Of a stretch of DNA of 64,000 nucleotides, positions 19,201-26,450 are shown piece by piece. The stretch comes from Candidatus Symbiothrix dinenymphae (GTDB lineage: Bacteria > Bacteroidota > Bacteroidia > Bacteroidales > Azobacteroidaceae). Position 1 is the first letter of the stretch. The number at the start of each line of letters is the position of its first letter. A program made the translations under genes and the position numbers. The DNA lies in assembly GCA_001417715.1 (NCBI GenBank), contig BBRT01000337.1:1-64000 (forward strand), read 5' to 3'. The notes beneath the pieces are model-generated. The model saw nothing but the letters and a program-made list of their open reading frames with translations. It was not told where the DNA came from and made no database searches.

Positions 19201-19543
19201 CTTTAATATAACCAAACAATCCTACACCACTAACCTTATCAGCAGGGGTAGTCGCATTTATATTTACATTCACCTCATGCCCCCCACCATCAAACGTTCC
19301 GGAAAAAGGTTTAGGTTCACTGCCGATCATAGTTGTAATACCTGTCAAATCAGCAGTTAACCGGAAGTGTTTGCCGACATAGGCATTTCCGCCATTGACA
19401 GCCGTAGCCAAAGCCTCCATATCGGTTTTGGAAGAAATGCGATATGGGTCGGTTGCCGTGCCGGAGCCGCCGCTGTATGTTTGCGCCAGTGCTGTGCTAC
19501 ACATGAACAGCAACATTGCTATGAATGTAATTACTTTGTTCAT
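13280..19543 (-). CDS. Giant T9SS-exported repeat protein (GLUG, InlB_B-like, MBG/YDG repeats)
   Basis: 2087 residues. A signal peptide (MNKVITFIAMLLFMCSTALA) is followed by GLUG-type repeats (about residues 25-350: GLFGYIKGAVVRNLGVNGS, GGICGVAE, GGICGYL twice), an InlB_B-like repeat (YTFDGWEEG), an MBG domain (PNELSKIYGDADPVLTYT), about 12 YDG repeats of roughly 87 residues (KxYDGTTTATITG..., DKNAGTGKTVIFSGF, NYTLQAQP), a second MBG region, a Gly/Asn-rich spacer (GGNTGGSGGNTGG) and a C-terminal type A T9SS signal (LKVYPNP ... DLNGRAV ... GVYLVRIGEKLLKVVVE). It is therefore a long surface fibre or adhesin exported by T9SS. The sorting signal is interrupted by a repeat-derived stretch (see 13353-13430). 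No catalytic domain is visible. A TAACTTTG box on the minus strand at 19569-19576 precedes it. Confidence 0.9.
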   Translation of the reverse strand: MNKVITFIAMLLFMCSTALAQTYSGGSGTATDPYRISSKTDMEALATAVNGGNAYVGKHFRLTADLTGITTMIGSEPKPFSGTFDGGGHEVNVNINATTPADKVSGVGLFGYIKGAVVRNLGVNGSVSGSGSGLRVGVGGICGVAETSNISECYNVCRPSWTSSSSTSAYIGGICGYLYSGSSMQNCYNVGLVSVSHGHLAGGICGYLHHSTILNCYNVGDITGMVDDAFRTASVGGICGGSYYTCRISNCLTAKSNISAVADSSRRIIGSFKDEFTTITSCYASPDVLVNGSPVTTSNGNTSKDGATTDLSNFQSQSPNWISTTLGWDFSTIWEMPTNTAGVTHGLPILRKPCYNVAKSGTFTKNNCGTGYTGSSVTYTVPEGRYSSTSSQATADNQAQADVNANGQAYANENGTCTPIPYTISYENLEGATHSNPTTYTIESSTITLSPPGNRVYYTFDGWEEGNTISNGSTGEKTFTAKWVEKIVTVTPNELSKIYGDADPVLTYTREITSGGGNLSAVNFTGALTRDAGANAGQYIIREDGLSSNNYRISFVENKKFTITPKEVTISGYSVNNKDYDGTTTATITGTYTVAGKVGSDDVGVSNGTVAFADKNVGTGKTVIFSGFALTGAAMDNYTLQAQPGGAATINPKEVTISGYSANNKIYDGTTTATITGTYTVPDKVGSDDVGVSTGTVAFADKNAGTGKTVIFSGFTLTGADKGNYTLQAQPGGAATITPKEVTISGYSANNKIYDGNTTATIAGTGTVVGKVGSDDVGISNGTTVFADKNAGTGKTVIFSGFTLTGTTAGNYTLQAQPGNTATINPKEVTISGYSVNNKDYDGSTTATITGTYTVVGKVGSDDVGVSNGTVAFADQNAGTGKTVIFNGFALTGTTAGNYTLQAQPGDAATINPKPVTISGTSADSKNYDGTTTATITASGTVVGTVGSDDVGVANGMATFADKNAGTGKTVTFSGFALTGEDKNNYTLQAQPTAVTATINKAPLTVSSAAIITKYYQVSTNAAVSSVTFDGLQNGENLLMITDYTAAATFDSKDVSGTTQPVTLTHVTLKANAKTNNYTLSTSYPAARGTIRPLTVTLTGISANNKLYDGTTAATYNGTPTLNGVIAGDDVSINATSVEGTFNSKDKGTNKPVTFSDFVLTGAQSGNYQLSLSNFRPTANISAAPLILTGATIAPKTYDGTTTATVNAFTLSGFVSGDTLLPNDCATITAAFTTKDKGTGKPVNLTVIRFKPGIADNYALSGLPVATSGDINPKPVTLTGISANDTVYNGTTVATYSGTPTIAGKINGDDVSVDATNITVAFNDSTAGTQPVTFAGLTLAGAQKDNYVLTAQSTHSATIRKKPVTVSGISACDKVYDGDTIATVLYGAVLIDGIIPLDDGKVEIDITTGTAAFADKNVGTKKPVKFSEITLTGTAAKNYEPTQPDDTVAAITRRPVTIAAISFADKVYDGTTTATVDNAAVDIDNKVPGDDLILLDASAAFADKNVGTRSVTFADFTLGGTEKDNYELMAQPADVVATAAITPKPVTLTGFSVDSRTYDGTTNATFSGTGNVVGIVEDVGDVVTVEKGTAAFADKNAGPDKPVIFDGFALAGAHKDNYELAAQPVATATITPLPVVVTPNDNLSKTYNTADPPLTYTYSPDLLDEEDHFSGVLSRTSNEKPGTYPINQGSLTAGGNYAISIANKVFTIIPKSITASTVTVASIAAQKYTGKEIKPLPNVVDGGRPLTINTDYTLSYSNNTNEGTATVTINGKGNYKDSRTVEFEITTNTGGNTGGSGGNTGGTGGNTGGSGGNTGGNTNGHAIAVSNADSIGTGYYLAHCEALESVVTVTTKTASTVLHEGVKGNRFTVDISRGGRHVVKYSIVIARDTANYSLTIESRAAFEDVVSIRYNNLLLVKANTGYGIVGCEWYKADSNGKWEKLSSELSYSAGNKRTDILDATAEYKARLITASGDTVETCPYCQERTRTTQIGAIEAPPLKVYPNPVHGGDFITIEGVPEGVTNITIYDLNGRAVSTLPVEAWRATTPQPSPQPPLQSSPQSSLQLPIPTTRGVYLVRIGEKLLKVVVE
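13353..13430. repeat. Palindrome plus 12-bp minisatellite inside the T9SS signal
   Basis: GAGTCGTGGCACGCCACGCC (13408 onward) is a palindrome also found at 62688-62710 with two differences. Next to it, 13353-13407 is a degenerate 12-bp repeat of the type GGGGATGATTGT. In the minus-strand gene they code for VEAWRAT and a Pro/Gln/Ser-rich run between DLNGRAV and GVYLVRIG. Confidence 0.75.
16540..17860 (-). repeat. Five near-identical 261-bp tandem units within the giant gene
   Basis: A segment containing CTGATATGGTTACC recurs about every 260 bp near 16790, 17050, 17308, 17568 and 17830. Each unit codes for one 87-residue YDG repeat (VTISGYSVNNKDYDG...). Their DNA similarity is far higher than that of the YDG repeats between 14.7 and 16.5 kb, so these five arose recently and copy number may vary. 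Confidence 0.85.
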
Positions 19544-19568
19544 ACGTTTGTTGTTATTGAATCGGCTG

Positions 19569-19659
19569 CAAAGTTACATAAAAACAATAACAAAAGAACA
19601 TTTTTTTGATAAAAAAAATTCAGCCTATTTTTTTTATTCATTTTTTTTTCATACCTTTG
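19569..19659. promoter_or_regulatory. Divergent promoters between the giant gene and rpmH
   Basis: TAACTTTG on the minus strand at 19569-19576 faces the giant T9SS gene; TACCTTTG on the plus strand at 19652-19659 faces rpmH. The A/T-rich spacer contains nothing else I can identify. Confidence 0.7.
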
Positions 19660-19703
19660 CCGCCCGAAAGCAAAAAATAAAAATTAAATAAAAATAGACA
19701 GGC

Positions 19704-19856
19704 ATGAAACGGACTTTTCAACCCTCTAACACAAAGCGGAAAAACAAACATGGGTTCCGCAGCAGAATGGAAACGGCTAACGGTCGCCGTGTATTGGCTT
19801 CGCGTCGAGCAAAAGGCAGAACAAAATTATCCGTCTCTGACGAGTATAATGGCTAA
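19704..19856 (+). CDS. rpmH: 50S ribosomal protein L34
   Basis: 50 residues from ATG 19704 to TAA 19856: begins [19 protein letters not shown] and continues [19 protein letters not shown], ending SVSDEYNG. This is the highly conserved small basic L34 of the large ribosomal subunit, including the Bacteroidota-type C-terminal extension. A TACCTTTG promoter lies 45 bp upstream. The PASTA protein gene follows after 5 bp and the pseudouridine synthase after that, the usual Bacteroidales order, though ddl is missing here. Confidence 0.97.
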   Translation: MKRTFQPSNTKRKNKHGFRSRMETANGRRVLASRRAKGRTKLSVSDEYNG

Positions 19857-19861
19857 ACCGG

Positions 19862-20407
19862 ATGAAACAGGAGCCTTTTGGTCGCATATTGCTTAAAAAC
19901 TTCTTGTTGGCACTGGGCGTCGTTCTGGTGTTTGTTTTTGTTGTCCAGCAGTGGTTAAATCTTTACACACACCATGGGCAGCAGGTGGTGGTGCCCGACG
20001 TGAAAGGGCTTTCTTTGTCCGAAGCACGGATTTTTTTTGATAAAAAAGAGTTGCATGGCGTGGTTGTGGATTCTGCTTTTGTGCGACAAAAGCGTGCCGG
20101 CACTATCTTGGAAACGGTTCCGCCGGCGGGCAATGAGGTGAAAGAAGGGCGAACCATCTTTCTGACTATCAATTCGCATGCCGCCCTTTTGCTGACCATT
20201 CCCGAAGTCAAGGATATATCCCAACGACAGGCTTCGGCAATGCTCAAATCCATTGGTTTTGAACGCGTTAGCATCAAAAAAGTGCGCGGTGCCTATCAAA
20301 ATCTGGTGCTGGGGCTGCAAAATGCACACGGGCAAACGGTGCACGGAGGCGAGCGCATCACGGGCGATACACCGCTTTTTTTGCTGGTGAGCAGCGGGGC
20401 AGACTAA
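19862..20407 (+). CDS. Membrane protein with PASTA domains
   Basis: 181 residues. One transmembrane helix near residues 14-30 (FLLALGVVLVFVFVVQQW) then two PASTA domains (VVVPDVKGLSLSEARIFFDK ... and LTIPEVKDISQRQASAMLKS ...). PASTA domains bind muropeptides or beta-lactam-like structures in penicillin-binding proteins and Ser/Thr kinases; here there is no kinase or transpeptidase, as in the stand-alone Bacteroidota PASTA proteins. It lies between rpmH and the RluD-family gene and is probably co-transcribed with both. The periplasmic role in cell-wall sensing is inference. Confidence 0.88.
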   Translation: MKQEPFGRILLKNFLLALGVVLVFVFVVQQWLNLYTHHGQQVVVPDVKGLSLSEARIFFDKKELHGVVVDSAFVRQKRAGTILETVPPAGNEVKEGRTIFLTINSHAALLLTIPEVKDISQRQASAMLKSIGFERVSIKKVRGAYQNLVLGLQNAHGQTVHGGERITGDTPLFLLVSSGAD

Positions 20408-20439
20408 TTGAAAAAAAATTGAGCAGCCAACCGGAAAAT

Positions 20440-21471
20440 ATGGATGAGCAGGACGAACAGGAAGAGGAACTCTATGAGCACTTTCGGTTCACTGCCGACA
20501 AAGGTCAAGCCTTGTTGCGTGTGGATAAGTTTTTGGTTGACCGCCTCACGGGGGCTTCCCGCCACCGCATTCAACAGGCTGCCGAAGCCGGTTATATTCT
20601 CGCCAACGACAAGTCTGTTCAGTCGAATTACAGGGTGAAACCGCTGGATGTTCTGACCATTGTGCTCGACCGCCCGCACCGCGAAGTGGATATTCTTCCC
20701 GAAAACATACCTATTAATATAGCCTACGAAGACAACGATGTGCTCGTGGTGAATAAACCGTCCGGATTGGTGGTGCATCCCGGACATGGCAATTACACAG
20801 GTACGTTGCTTAACGCCGTTGCGTGGTATCTCAAAGACGACCCGCAGTATCACACCACTGACCCACGGCTGGGTTTGGTGCACCGTATCGACAAAGACAC
20901 GTCAGGACTGCTCGTGCTGGCAAAAAATCCCGAAGCGAAGACGCATCTCGGCACGCAGTTTTTCAACAAAACGACCAAACGGCTCTATTGGGCATTGGTT
21001 TGGGGCAATGTGAAGGACGATGAAGGGCGCATCGAGGGCAATATCGGACGCAACCCGAAAGACAGGCTACTGATGACGGTTTTTCCACCCGATTCGGAGG
21101 ACGGAAAGCCCGCTGTGACGCATTACAAGGTGCTTGAACGGTTTGGTTACGTCACGCTCATCGAATGCCGATTGGAAACCGGACGTACACACCAAATTCG
21201 TGTGCACGCGAAGCACATCGGTCACACGCTGTTCAACGATGCCCGCTACGGTGGCGATGAAATTTTGCGCGGTGTGGAGGGCAGCAAGTACAAGCAATTC
21301 ATCCAAAATTGTTTCGACCTTTGCCCACGGCAGGCTCTACACGCCAAAACATTGGGATTTGTGCATCCCCGCACCGGCGAAGCGGTTTATTTGGACAGCG
21401 AAATTCCCGAAGATATGTCGCAATTGATTGCCAAGTGGCGCAACTATGGAGCCGGTGCTGACGCTTGTTAG
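20440..21471 (+). CDS. rluD: RluD-family 23S rRNA pseudouridine synthase
   Basis: 343 residues from ATG 20440 (MDEQDEQEEELYEHF). An N-terminal S4 RNA-binding domain (LRVDKFLVDRLTGASRHRIQ) precedes the catalytic domain with motif II GLVHRIDKDTSGLLVLAKN, in which the Asp of HRIDKDTSG is the nucleophile, and the late motif GRTHQIRVHAKHIGH. It isomerises uridines in 23S rRNA; RluA, RluC and RluD specificities cannot be separated by eye, but gene order and length favour RluD. An upstream in-frame TTG at 20419 is less likely. The end overlaps the convergent korC by 4 bp. Confidence 0.92.
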   Translation: MDEQDEQEEELYEHFRFTADKGQALLRVDKFLVDRLTGASRHRIQQAAEAGYILANDKSVQSNYRVKPLDVLTIVLDRPHREVDILPENIPINIAYEDNDVLVVNKPSGLVVHPGHGNYTGTLLNAVAWYLKDDPQYHTTDPRLGLVHRIDKDTSGLLVLAKNPEAKTHLGTQFFNKTTKRLYWALVWGNVKDDEGRIEGNIGRNPKDRLLMTVFPPDSEDGKPAVTHYKVLERFGYVTLIECRLETGRTHQIRVHAKHIGHTLFNDARYGGDEILRGVEGSKYKQFIQNCFDLCPRQALHAKTLGFVHPRTGEAVYLDSEIPEDMSQLIAKWRNYGAGADAC

Positions 21472-22010
21472 CATTTTTTTATCAACTCCATTCCTCTCAC
21501 AATGGCTTTCTCGTTCATCGGCAGGAATTTGTGATGCCGCTCGGGGAGGGATTTTTTTAAGCCGGCAAAGACGCTTTCGAGTTTCACCATCGGGACTATT
21601 TTCAGCAAGCCTCCGAGCACCATCATGTTGAAGACTTTGCCCAATCCTTCGGCGTTGGCAGTGTTTACCGCGTCTATTTCATACACTTGGATGTCTTTGC
21701 GGGTCGGTTTTTGAGCGATGCCGTTGTTGTCGAAGATTAGGATGCCTCCTTTTTTGACGGTTTTTTCAAACTTGTCCAATGAGGGCTGGCTGAGCACGAT
21801 GACGATGTCGTATTCGTTGAGAACGGGCGATGAAATGCGTTCATCACTCAAAATAACGGTTACGTTGGCTGTGCCGCCACGCTGCTCCGGTCCATACGAG
21901 GGATACCAAGCGACTTCCTGACCTTCCATCAAACCGGAATAGGCAATGATTTTGCCCATCGAAAGGACACCCTGTCCGCCAAATCCCGCCATAATCATTT
22001 CATGTTGCAT
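21468..22010 (-). CDS. korC: 2-oxoacid:ferredoxin oxidoreductase gamma subunit
   Basis: 180 residues. GFGGQGVLSMGKI is the signature of the gamma domain of 2-oxoacid:acceptor oxidoreductases, and WYPSYGPEQRGGTANVTV follows as in KorC. The subunit works with the thiamine-diphosphate alpha/beta subunits to oxidise 2-oxoglutarate with ferredoxin reduction in anaerobes. The alpha and beta subunits, which normally sit directly upstream, are absent. The gene has its own TAACTTTG promoter (minus, 22046-22053), so it stands alone. Family assignment is firm; 2-oxoglutarate as substrate is inferred from closest resemblance. Confidence 0.88.
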   Translation of the reverse strand: MQHEMIMAGFGGQGVLSMGKIIAYSGLMEGQEVAWYPSYGPEQRGGTANVTVILSDERISSPVLNEYDIVIVLSQPSLDKFEKTVKKGGILIFDNNGIAQKPTRKDIQVYEIDAVNTANAEGLGKVFNMMVLGGLLKIVPMVKLESVFAGLKKSLPERHHKFLPMNEKAIVRGMELIKKC

Positions 22011-22045
22011 ATTTGTATGTCTTTTTATTTCATTGTTTCAGCCCG

Positions 22046-22053
22046 CAAAGTTA
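22046..22053 (-). promoter_or_regulatory. Promoter -7 box for korC
   Basis: TAACTTTG on the minus strand 36 bp before the korC ATG, indicating transcription independent of the upstream FAD oxidoreductase gene. Confidence 0.6.
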
Positions 22054-22102
22054 GTAAATAATTTTTTAATAGAAAAAAAAAGAGAAAATAAAATCAGAAA
22101 AT

Positions 22103-23971
22103 TTAGTTCTTCATTTCAGGTGGTTTCGTCAGCGTGCCGCCTTCGTTGTAGTGCTGATTGTTGGGCAGTCCTTTCTGCCCGACGCCTTCCTGCATCAGTG
22201 CTTTCAATTCATCCAGATGAGATTGGTAAACGCCGCGGGGCTGTATGCCGTGTTGTTTGCACAGCGATGCCGCCATGCCAACTACTTCACCCATCATGCC
22301 GGTGGTGCGCATCACGCGGACAGTGCCCAGTGCGACGTGCGTTACACTGATGTTGCGACCAGCCATAAACAGATTGTCTATGTTCCGCGAATACAGACAG
22401 CGGTAAGGGATAGGGTAGGGGTAAATGTTGATATGCCTGGCAATGGATTTGAACTCGGCGCCGGGGAAGTTTTCCGTGTTCTTCGGGTCGGGATAATGCA
22501 AGTCTATCGACCAGGTCGTTGAGGCTGTTCCGTCTTCGTGCGCAACATTTTTGCGGATATCGTCCTCTTTCATAACGTAATCGCCCATCAGACGGCGCGA
22601 TTCGCGTTTTCCCGATACATACGCCACCCAACCGAGTTTCAGGTTTCGGAACTGACTGTTTTCTTTCAGGTTGTTTTTCAGAAAACTCCAATTGGAATAG
22701 ACAACCATCAGTCCGTAATCGCGGATACGCTCAAAATCTTTAATCTGGTCAACGTTCATGCCGGTTTCCCATGTCCATTCTCCCATCGTGACTTTTTCGC
22801 AACTTTTGTCGTTGAACGTAATGCCGTAGTTGAAAAAAGGGAAGCCCGATGATGAACCGTTATCCACCGAATACCATTGCACGGAAGCACCCATGGTCAG
22901 TTTATCGGCTTTGTCGGGGGCTGTGGATTCTCCAAATTCGGCTTTTGATTCGCGCCCCATGCGGTAGTCGGCACCGGCCAGATAACCCACCGTGCCATCG
23001 CCCGTACAGTCGGCGAAGACCGGTGCGCAGAATCGCTGTTCTGTCCCGTTTTCAATGTGTTTGGCGATGACGGCGCGAATCTTCTGTCCATCCATTTCGA
23101 CACCTGAAACGTGATAGTTGGAAAACAGCGTGATGTTCTTTTCTTTGGCTACGGCTTCCGCTTTTTGAGCATCTTCGTAATGCGCGGCCGGTTGCGCGTT
23201 TCCGCCACGGGTGGGTCCAAATTCTTTTTGCAGATTACCCAATTCTTTATAAGGGGCGGCTTCAATCCGTCCGCCCAGATGGACACGTATCTCCGAACTG
23301 TTATTTCCGCCCAGCACCGGACGGTTGTTAATCAACGCCACTTTACAACCCAGACGAGCGGCAGATATTGCCGCACAGATACCTGCAATGCCGCCGCCAA
23401 TTACGACCAAATCGTAAGTTCCTGCCGTCGGAGGCGTGTCGGGCAGTTGCAGGGCTTTTCGCCGGAAGGCTTCCAGTGCTTTCACATCGGAAGGCGGTAC
23501 TGCTCCCTGTTCGGTTGTGAAATAAATCGCGTCGCAGCGTCCGTTGAAGCCGGTGAGGTCGTGCAATGCCAACGTAGCCTGTTCGTTTTTTATGGAGATT
23601 TTTCCCGCTTCCTGCCACATCCATTCGGAACCTTTAACTCCCAATACAGCAGAGAGTTGTTTGCCATTGACCGACAGTTTGAATTTACCCGGTCCTTCCG
23701 CATTGTGCCATGGAGAAGTCCAATTATAGGTGCGCACATATACATAGTATGTACCTGCTTCCGGGAAAATAACCTGCGTCGAAGCCGTTTTTACCGGAAC
23801 TCCCATGCCGTGCGCCATCAGGTAAGGTGAGCCCATCCTGTCCATAAATTGCTGGTCAACGACCCAGCCGCCTTTCTCAGCAAAACTCTCCGCTTCGATA
23901 AAAACATCGGCAGGACGGGCACTACACACCAGAGAAATGGCTGTAAACGCGATTAATAGGGTAATTTTCAT
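22103..23971 (-). CDS. Secreted FAD-dependent oxidoreductase with N-terminal beta-sandwich
   Basis: 622 residues. Signal peptide (MKITLLIAFTAISLVCSA), then a beta-sandwich of about 130 residues (FIEAESFAEKGGWVVDQQFM, YYVYVRTYNWTSPWHNAEG) resembling carbohydrate-binding or golvesin-like domains, then an FAD_oxidored (PF12831-type) domain with the dinucleotide motif VVIGGGIAGICAAISAARLG and the second FAD motif DCTGDGTVGYLAGADYRMGR. Related proteins occur in Bacteroidota polysaccharide- or sugar-oxidation loci. The substrate is unknown. It is 31 bp downstream of the ThuA gene on the same strand; the pair is likely an operon for an oxidised or 3-keto-sugar metabolism, which is inference. Confidence 0.85.
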   Translation of the reverse strand: MKITLLIAFTAISLVCSARPADVFIEAESFAEKGGWVVDQQFMDRMGSPYLMAHGMGVPVKTASTQVIFPEAGTYYVYVRTYNWTSPWHNAEGPGKFKLSVNGKQLSAVLGVKGSEWMWQEAGKISIKNEQATLALHDLTGFNGRCDAIYFTTEQGAVPPSDVKALEAFRRKALQLPDTPPTAGTYDLVVIGGGIAGICAAISAARLGCKVALINNRPVLGGNNSSEIRVHLGGRIEAAPYKELGNLQKEFGPTRGGNAQPAAHYEDAQKAEAVAKEKNITLFSNYHVSGVEMDGQKIRAVIAKHIENGTEQRFCAPVFADCTGDGTVGYLAGADYRMGRESKAEFGESTAPDKADKLTMGASVQWYSVDNGSSSGFPFFNYGITFNDKSCEKVTMGEWTWETGMNVDQIKDFERIRDYGLMVVYSNWSFLKNNLKENSQFRNLKLGWVAYVSGKRESRRLMGDYVMKEDDIRKNVAHEDGTASTTWSIDLHYPDPKNTENFPGAEFKSIARHINIYPYPIPYRCLYSRNIDNLFMAGRNISVTHVALGTVRVMRTTGMMGEVVGMAASLCKQHGIQPRGVYQSHLDELKALMQEGVGQKGLPNNQHYNEGGTLTKPPEMKN

Positions 23972-24002
23972 TTTTCTAATTATGTATCACAAAATTCCCG
24001 AC

Positions 24003-24899
24003 TTATTTCATTTGAACGTTGGGAAAATTGGCAGGGACTTTTTGGGTTACTTTTCCGGTAGCCGCCCATTCTGTTCCGCGCAGGAAAGTGACGATGAAGC
24101 TGGAACATTCTACTGCCGGGTGGGTGGGATCTTTGCCGACGTGCCCGAGCATGGTGTGGAAAATGCGTCCCTTGCCCCACTGTATCACCATCAGCAGCGG
24201 CTCATCGCGTCCTGTGCCTCCTGTGGATTTGTCAGAGAAGGCTGTTGCCAAAATTGTCATGTTCTTTGCCGGTCCGCGCATCCGGTCATACAGTTCGTCC
24301 CGACAATGCGTCCACTCATCGGGCAGTCCTTTCACGATGGGGTGCTTCTTGTTGCGGAGTTTCAGTACATAATTGTGCTGACTGCCATGACTGCCGCCAC
24401 TTCCCGGCGTGTTATCCCTCACTTCTTTTCCATCTTTGAAATACACATACGGTCCATCTGTTTCGTTGCGATTTTCCCAACCGCCCAGACCTGTGATTTC
24501 ATTGTATTCCTTCCACTTGCGAAAGGCATTGTCAGCAGCATGGTAAACCACCACGCCACCACCTTTCTTGACATAGTCTAAAAAGGCTTCATTAGTAGCG
24601 TCCGGCCACGCATCGCCGTTGTAATCCAACACTACCGCCTGATAGTCCGCAAAATTCGGACGAAAGGCAGACATATCCCCACCCGCCTTAGGAGAGATAG
24701 CTAAATCCACAGCAAAGAGCCCGCTGCCGTTGAGATACTTTTGCAGGATGAGATGGCTGTCCTCCCAATAGTGGTTGTTCTGTCCCGTGAGAATGAGCAC
24801 TTTGATAGGCTCTTTAGCCTGACTGACCGTAAAATTGAAAAGGGTCATCGCCGTGAGACAAAGAACGAAATACCTACTAATACATTTTTTTGTTTTCAT
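24003..24899 (-). CDS. Secreted ThuA-domain protein
   Basis: 298 residues from ATG 24899 (MKTKKCISRYFVLCLTAMTL, a signal peptide). ThuA-like (glutamine-amidotransferase-like) fold: VLILTGQNNHYWEDSHLILQ, AVVLDYNGDAWPDATNEAF, GGGVVVYHAADNAF, and RIFHTMLGHVGKDPTHPAV near the end. ThuA domains accompany sugar-catabolic enzymes and oxidoreductases, where 3-keto-glycoside chemistry has been reported for relatives; the reaction here is not evident. Upstream in-frame Met codons at 24908 and 24935 give no signal peptide at the very start, so 24899 is preferred. First gene of a probable operon with the FAD oxidoreductase. Confidence 0.88.
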   Translation of the reverse strand: MKTKKCISRYFVLCLTAMTLFNFTVSQAKEPIKVLILTGQNNHYWEDSHLILQKYLNGSGLFAVDLAISPKAGGDMSAFRPNFADYQAVVLDYNGDAWPDATNEAFLDYVKKGGGVVVYHAADNAFRKWKEYNEITGLGGWENRNETDGPYVYFKDGKEVRDNTPGSGGSHGSQHNYVLKLRNKKHPIVKGLPDEWTHCRDELYDRMRGPAKNMTILATAFSDKSTGGTGRDEPLLMVIQWGKGRIFHTMLGHVGKDPTHPAVECSSFIVTFLRGTEWAATGKVTQKVPANFPNVQMK

Positions 24900-24969
24900 A
24901 CTGTACATTATTTTATTATTTATTATAGTAAACACACATTCAAGTCACAAATGCAACTTTTTGACGGCG

Positions 24970-24977
24970 CAAAGGTA
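24970..24977 (-). promoter_or_regulatory. Promoter -7 box for thuA-like gene
   Basis: TACCTTTG on the minus strand 71 bp before the ATG at 24899. Confidence 0.65.
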
Positions 24978-25054
24978 GTAAAAAATATTGTATTGATAAA
25001 AAATAACACAGGGAAAAAGATTTAACCGGAAAACACCGTTTGCGAAATATTATG

Positions 25055-25062
25055 TACTTTTG
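25055..25062 (+). promoter_or_regulatory. Promoter -7 box for the Fic gene
   Basis: TACTTTTG followed by CACCC, 70 bp before the ATG at 25132. Confidence 0.6.
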
Positions 25063-25131
25063 CACCCGTATTTGAACGCTTGCCATCAATGAGATGCGAG
25101 AAAGAGTGAGAAAATAATGAATTAATGAATT

Positions 25132-26409
25132 ATGAGCAATTTTGAAGAATATATTCGGCAGGGCGAACCTCAAGAGAAAGAAAGAGGTTATGCGTGGCAG
25201 ACTGCTATCGGACTACAGGCTGTAGATGGTTTGAAGCCATCCGACTATCTAATAGCAACAGCCCGTCAGCATATCGAAGGCGATATTACAATTGACGAGG
25301 TACGCAAACTTATTGAAAGTTATTATGAATCGAAAGAAAACCGTGTTGCCGACACCGAAGAAGCAGACAAAGTGTCAGCTAATATTACCAAGTTGCTGAG
25401 CGAACGGACATTTGCCTTCACCGTAGCCGGATTTACGGCAGTACACCGGCATATATTTGATGGTGTATTCACATTTGCAGGCAAGATTCGCGATTATAAT
25501 ATTACAAAACGGGAATGGGTGCTTAGTGGCGACACAGTATTGTATGTGGCTGCCCCGGACATTCGCAAAGCGATAGAATATGACATCGAACAAGAGAAGG
25601 CGTTCGACTATACGGAATTGAATATGAGGCAGATAACCGCTCATATAACAGATTTTGTATCGGGACTGTGGCAGATACATCCATTTGCAGAGGGAAATAC
25701 CCGAACAACTGCCGTGTTTACCATTCAGTATTTGCGCTCCATGGGATTTGATGTAGAGAACGACCTCTTTGCCGGTCATTCATGGTATTTTAGAAATGCT
25801 TTGGTACGAGCAAACTATCAGAATGTGCAAAAAGGCATCAAGCGTAATCCTGAATATCTGGAACGTTTTTTTCGCAATCTGCTGATGAAAGAAAAGAATG
25901 AATTAAAGAACAGATACCTGCTCTTACAATATCCTGAAGAATTTAAAGAAGTAGAGAAACAAGCGGAAAACCGTACAAGTACCGAACAACCTACCGAACA
26001 ACCTACCGAACAACCTACCGAACAACCTACCGAACAACCTACCGAACAACTTACCGAACAACCTACCGAACAACCTACCGAACAACCTACCGAACAACTT
26101 ACCGAACAACTTACCGAACAACCTACCGAACAACCTACCGAACAACTTACCGAACAACCTACCGAACAACTTACCGAACAACTTACCGAACAAGAACAAC
26201 TTCTGTTGTCAGTAATGGGAAACGAACATTTTACTTTAAAAATGCTGATGGGAAAAGTTAGGTTAAAACATCGTCCTACATTCTTGGCAAATTATATTAC
26301 TCCGGCACTAAAAGACGGTCTTGTGAAAGTTCTTTACCCCGAAAAGCCTAATCATCCTCGTCAAAAATATTTGCTGACGGTTAAAGGAATGGCATTAAGA
26401 AATAAATAA
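25132..26409 (+). CDS. Fic-domain AMP-transferase-like protein with TEQP tandem repeat
   Basis: 425 residues. The N terminus (residues 30-65, ATARQHIEGDITIDEVRKLI) resembles VbhA-type antitoxin domains fused to some Fic proteins, but the inhibitory S/TxxxE(G/N) motif is not clear. The Fic core follows (FTFAGKIRDYNITKREW; catalytic loop IHPFAEGNTRTTAVF, matching HPFx(D/E)GNxR). After residue 283 come 17 TEQP/TEQL tetrapeptides, then a C-terminal winged-helix-like segment (HFTLKMLMGKVRLKHRP ... LLTVKGMALRNK). Fic enzymes transfer AMP to hydroxyl side chains; the target is unknown. The 12-bp repeat makes the linker length prone to slippage without frameshift. Probably a self-regulated modifier or toxin in an accessory region. 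Confidence 0.9.
   Translation: MSNFEEYIRQGEPQEKERGYAWQTAIGLQAVDGLKPSDYLIATARQHIEGDITIDEVRKLIESYYESKENRVADTEEADKVSANITKLLSERTFAFTVAGFTAVHRHIFDGVFTFAGKIRDYNITKREWVLSGDTVLYVAAPDIRKAIEYDIEQEKAFDYTELNMRQITAHITDFVSGLWQIHPFAEGNTRTTAVFTIQYLRSMGFDVENDLFAGHSWYFRNALVRANYQNVQKGIKRNPEYLERFFRNLLMKEKNELKNRYLLLQYPEEFKEVEKQAENRTSTEQPTEQPTEQPTEQPTEQPTEQLTEQPTEQPTEQPTEQLTEQLTEQPTEQPTEQLTEQPTEQLTEQLTEQEQLLLSVMGNEHFTLKMLMGKVRLKHRPTFLANYITPALKDGLVKVLYPEKPNHPRQKYLLTVKGMALRNK
25981..26193 (+). repeat. 12-bp tandem repeat coding TEQP/TEQL
   Basis: Seventeen full copies of ACCGAACAACCT (or ...CTT, giving Leu) plus a partial unit, in frame in the Fic gene. The only variation is CCT/CTT at the fourth codon. Confidence 0.95.
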
Positions 26410-26416
26410 TTTTGCC

Positions 26417-26424
26417 TATCTTTG
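26417..26424 (+). promoter_or_regulatory. Promoter -7 box of the decayed ATPase gene
   Basis: TATCTTTG, 27 bp before the ATG at 26451; the promoter is intact although the gene is not. Confidence 0.55.
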
Positions 26425-26450
26425 CTGCCATAATTTAATAATTGCGAGTT

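Noticed and set aside
25924-26199. Minus-strand frame coding Gly-Arg-Leu-Phe repeats
   Set aside because: It is the reverse complement of the TEQP array in the Fic gene and has no independent support.
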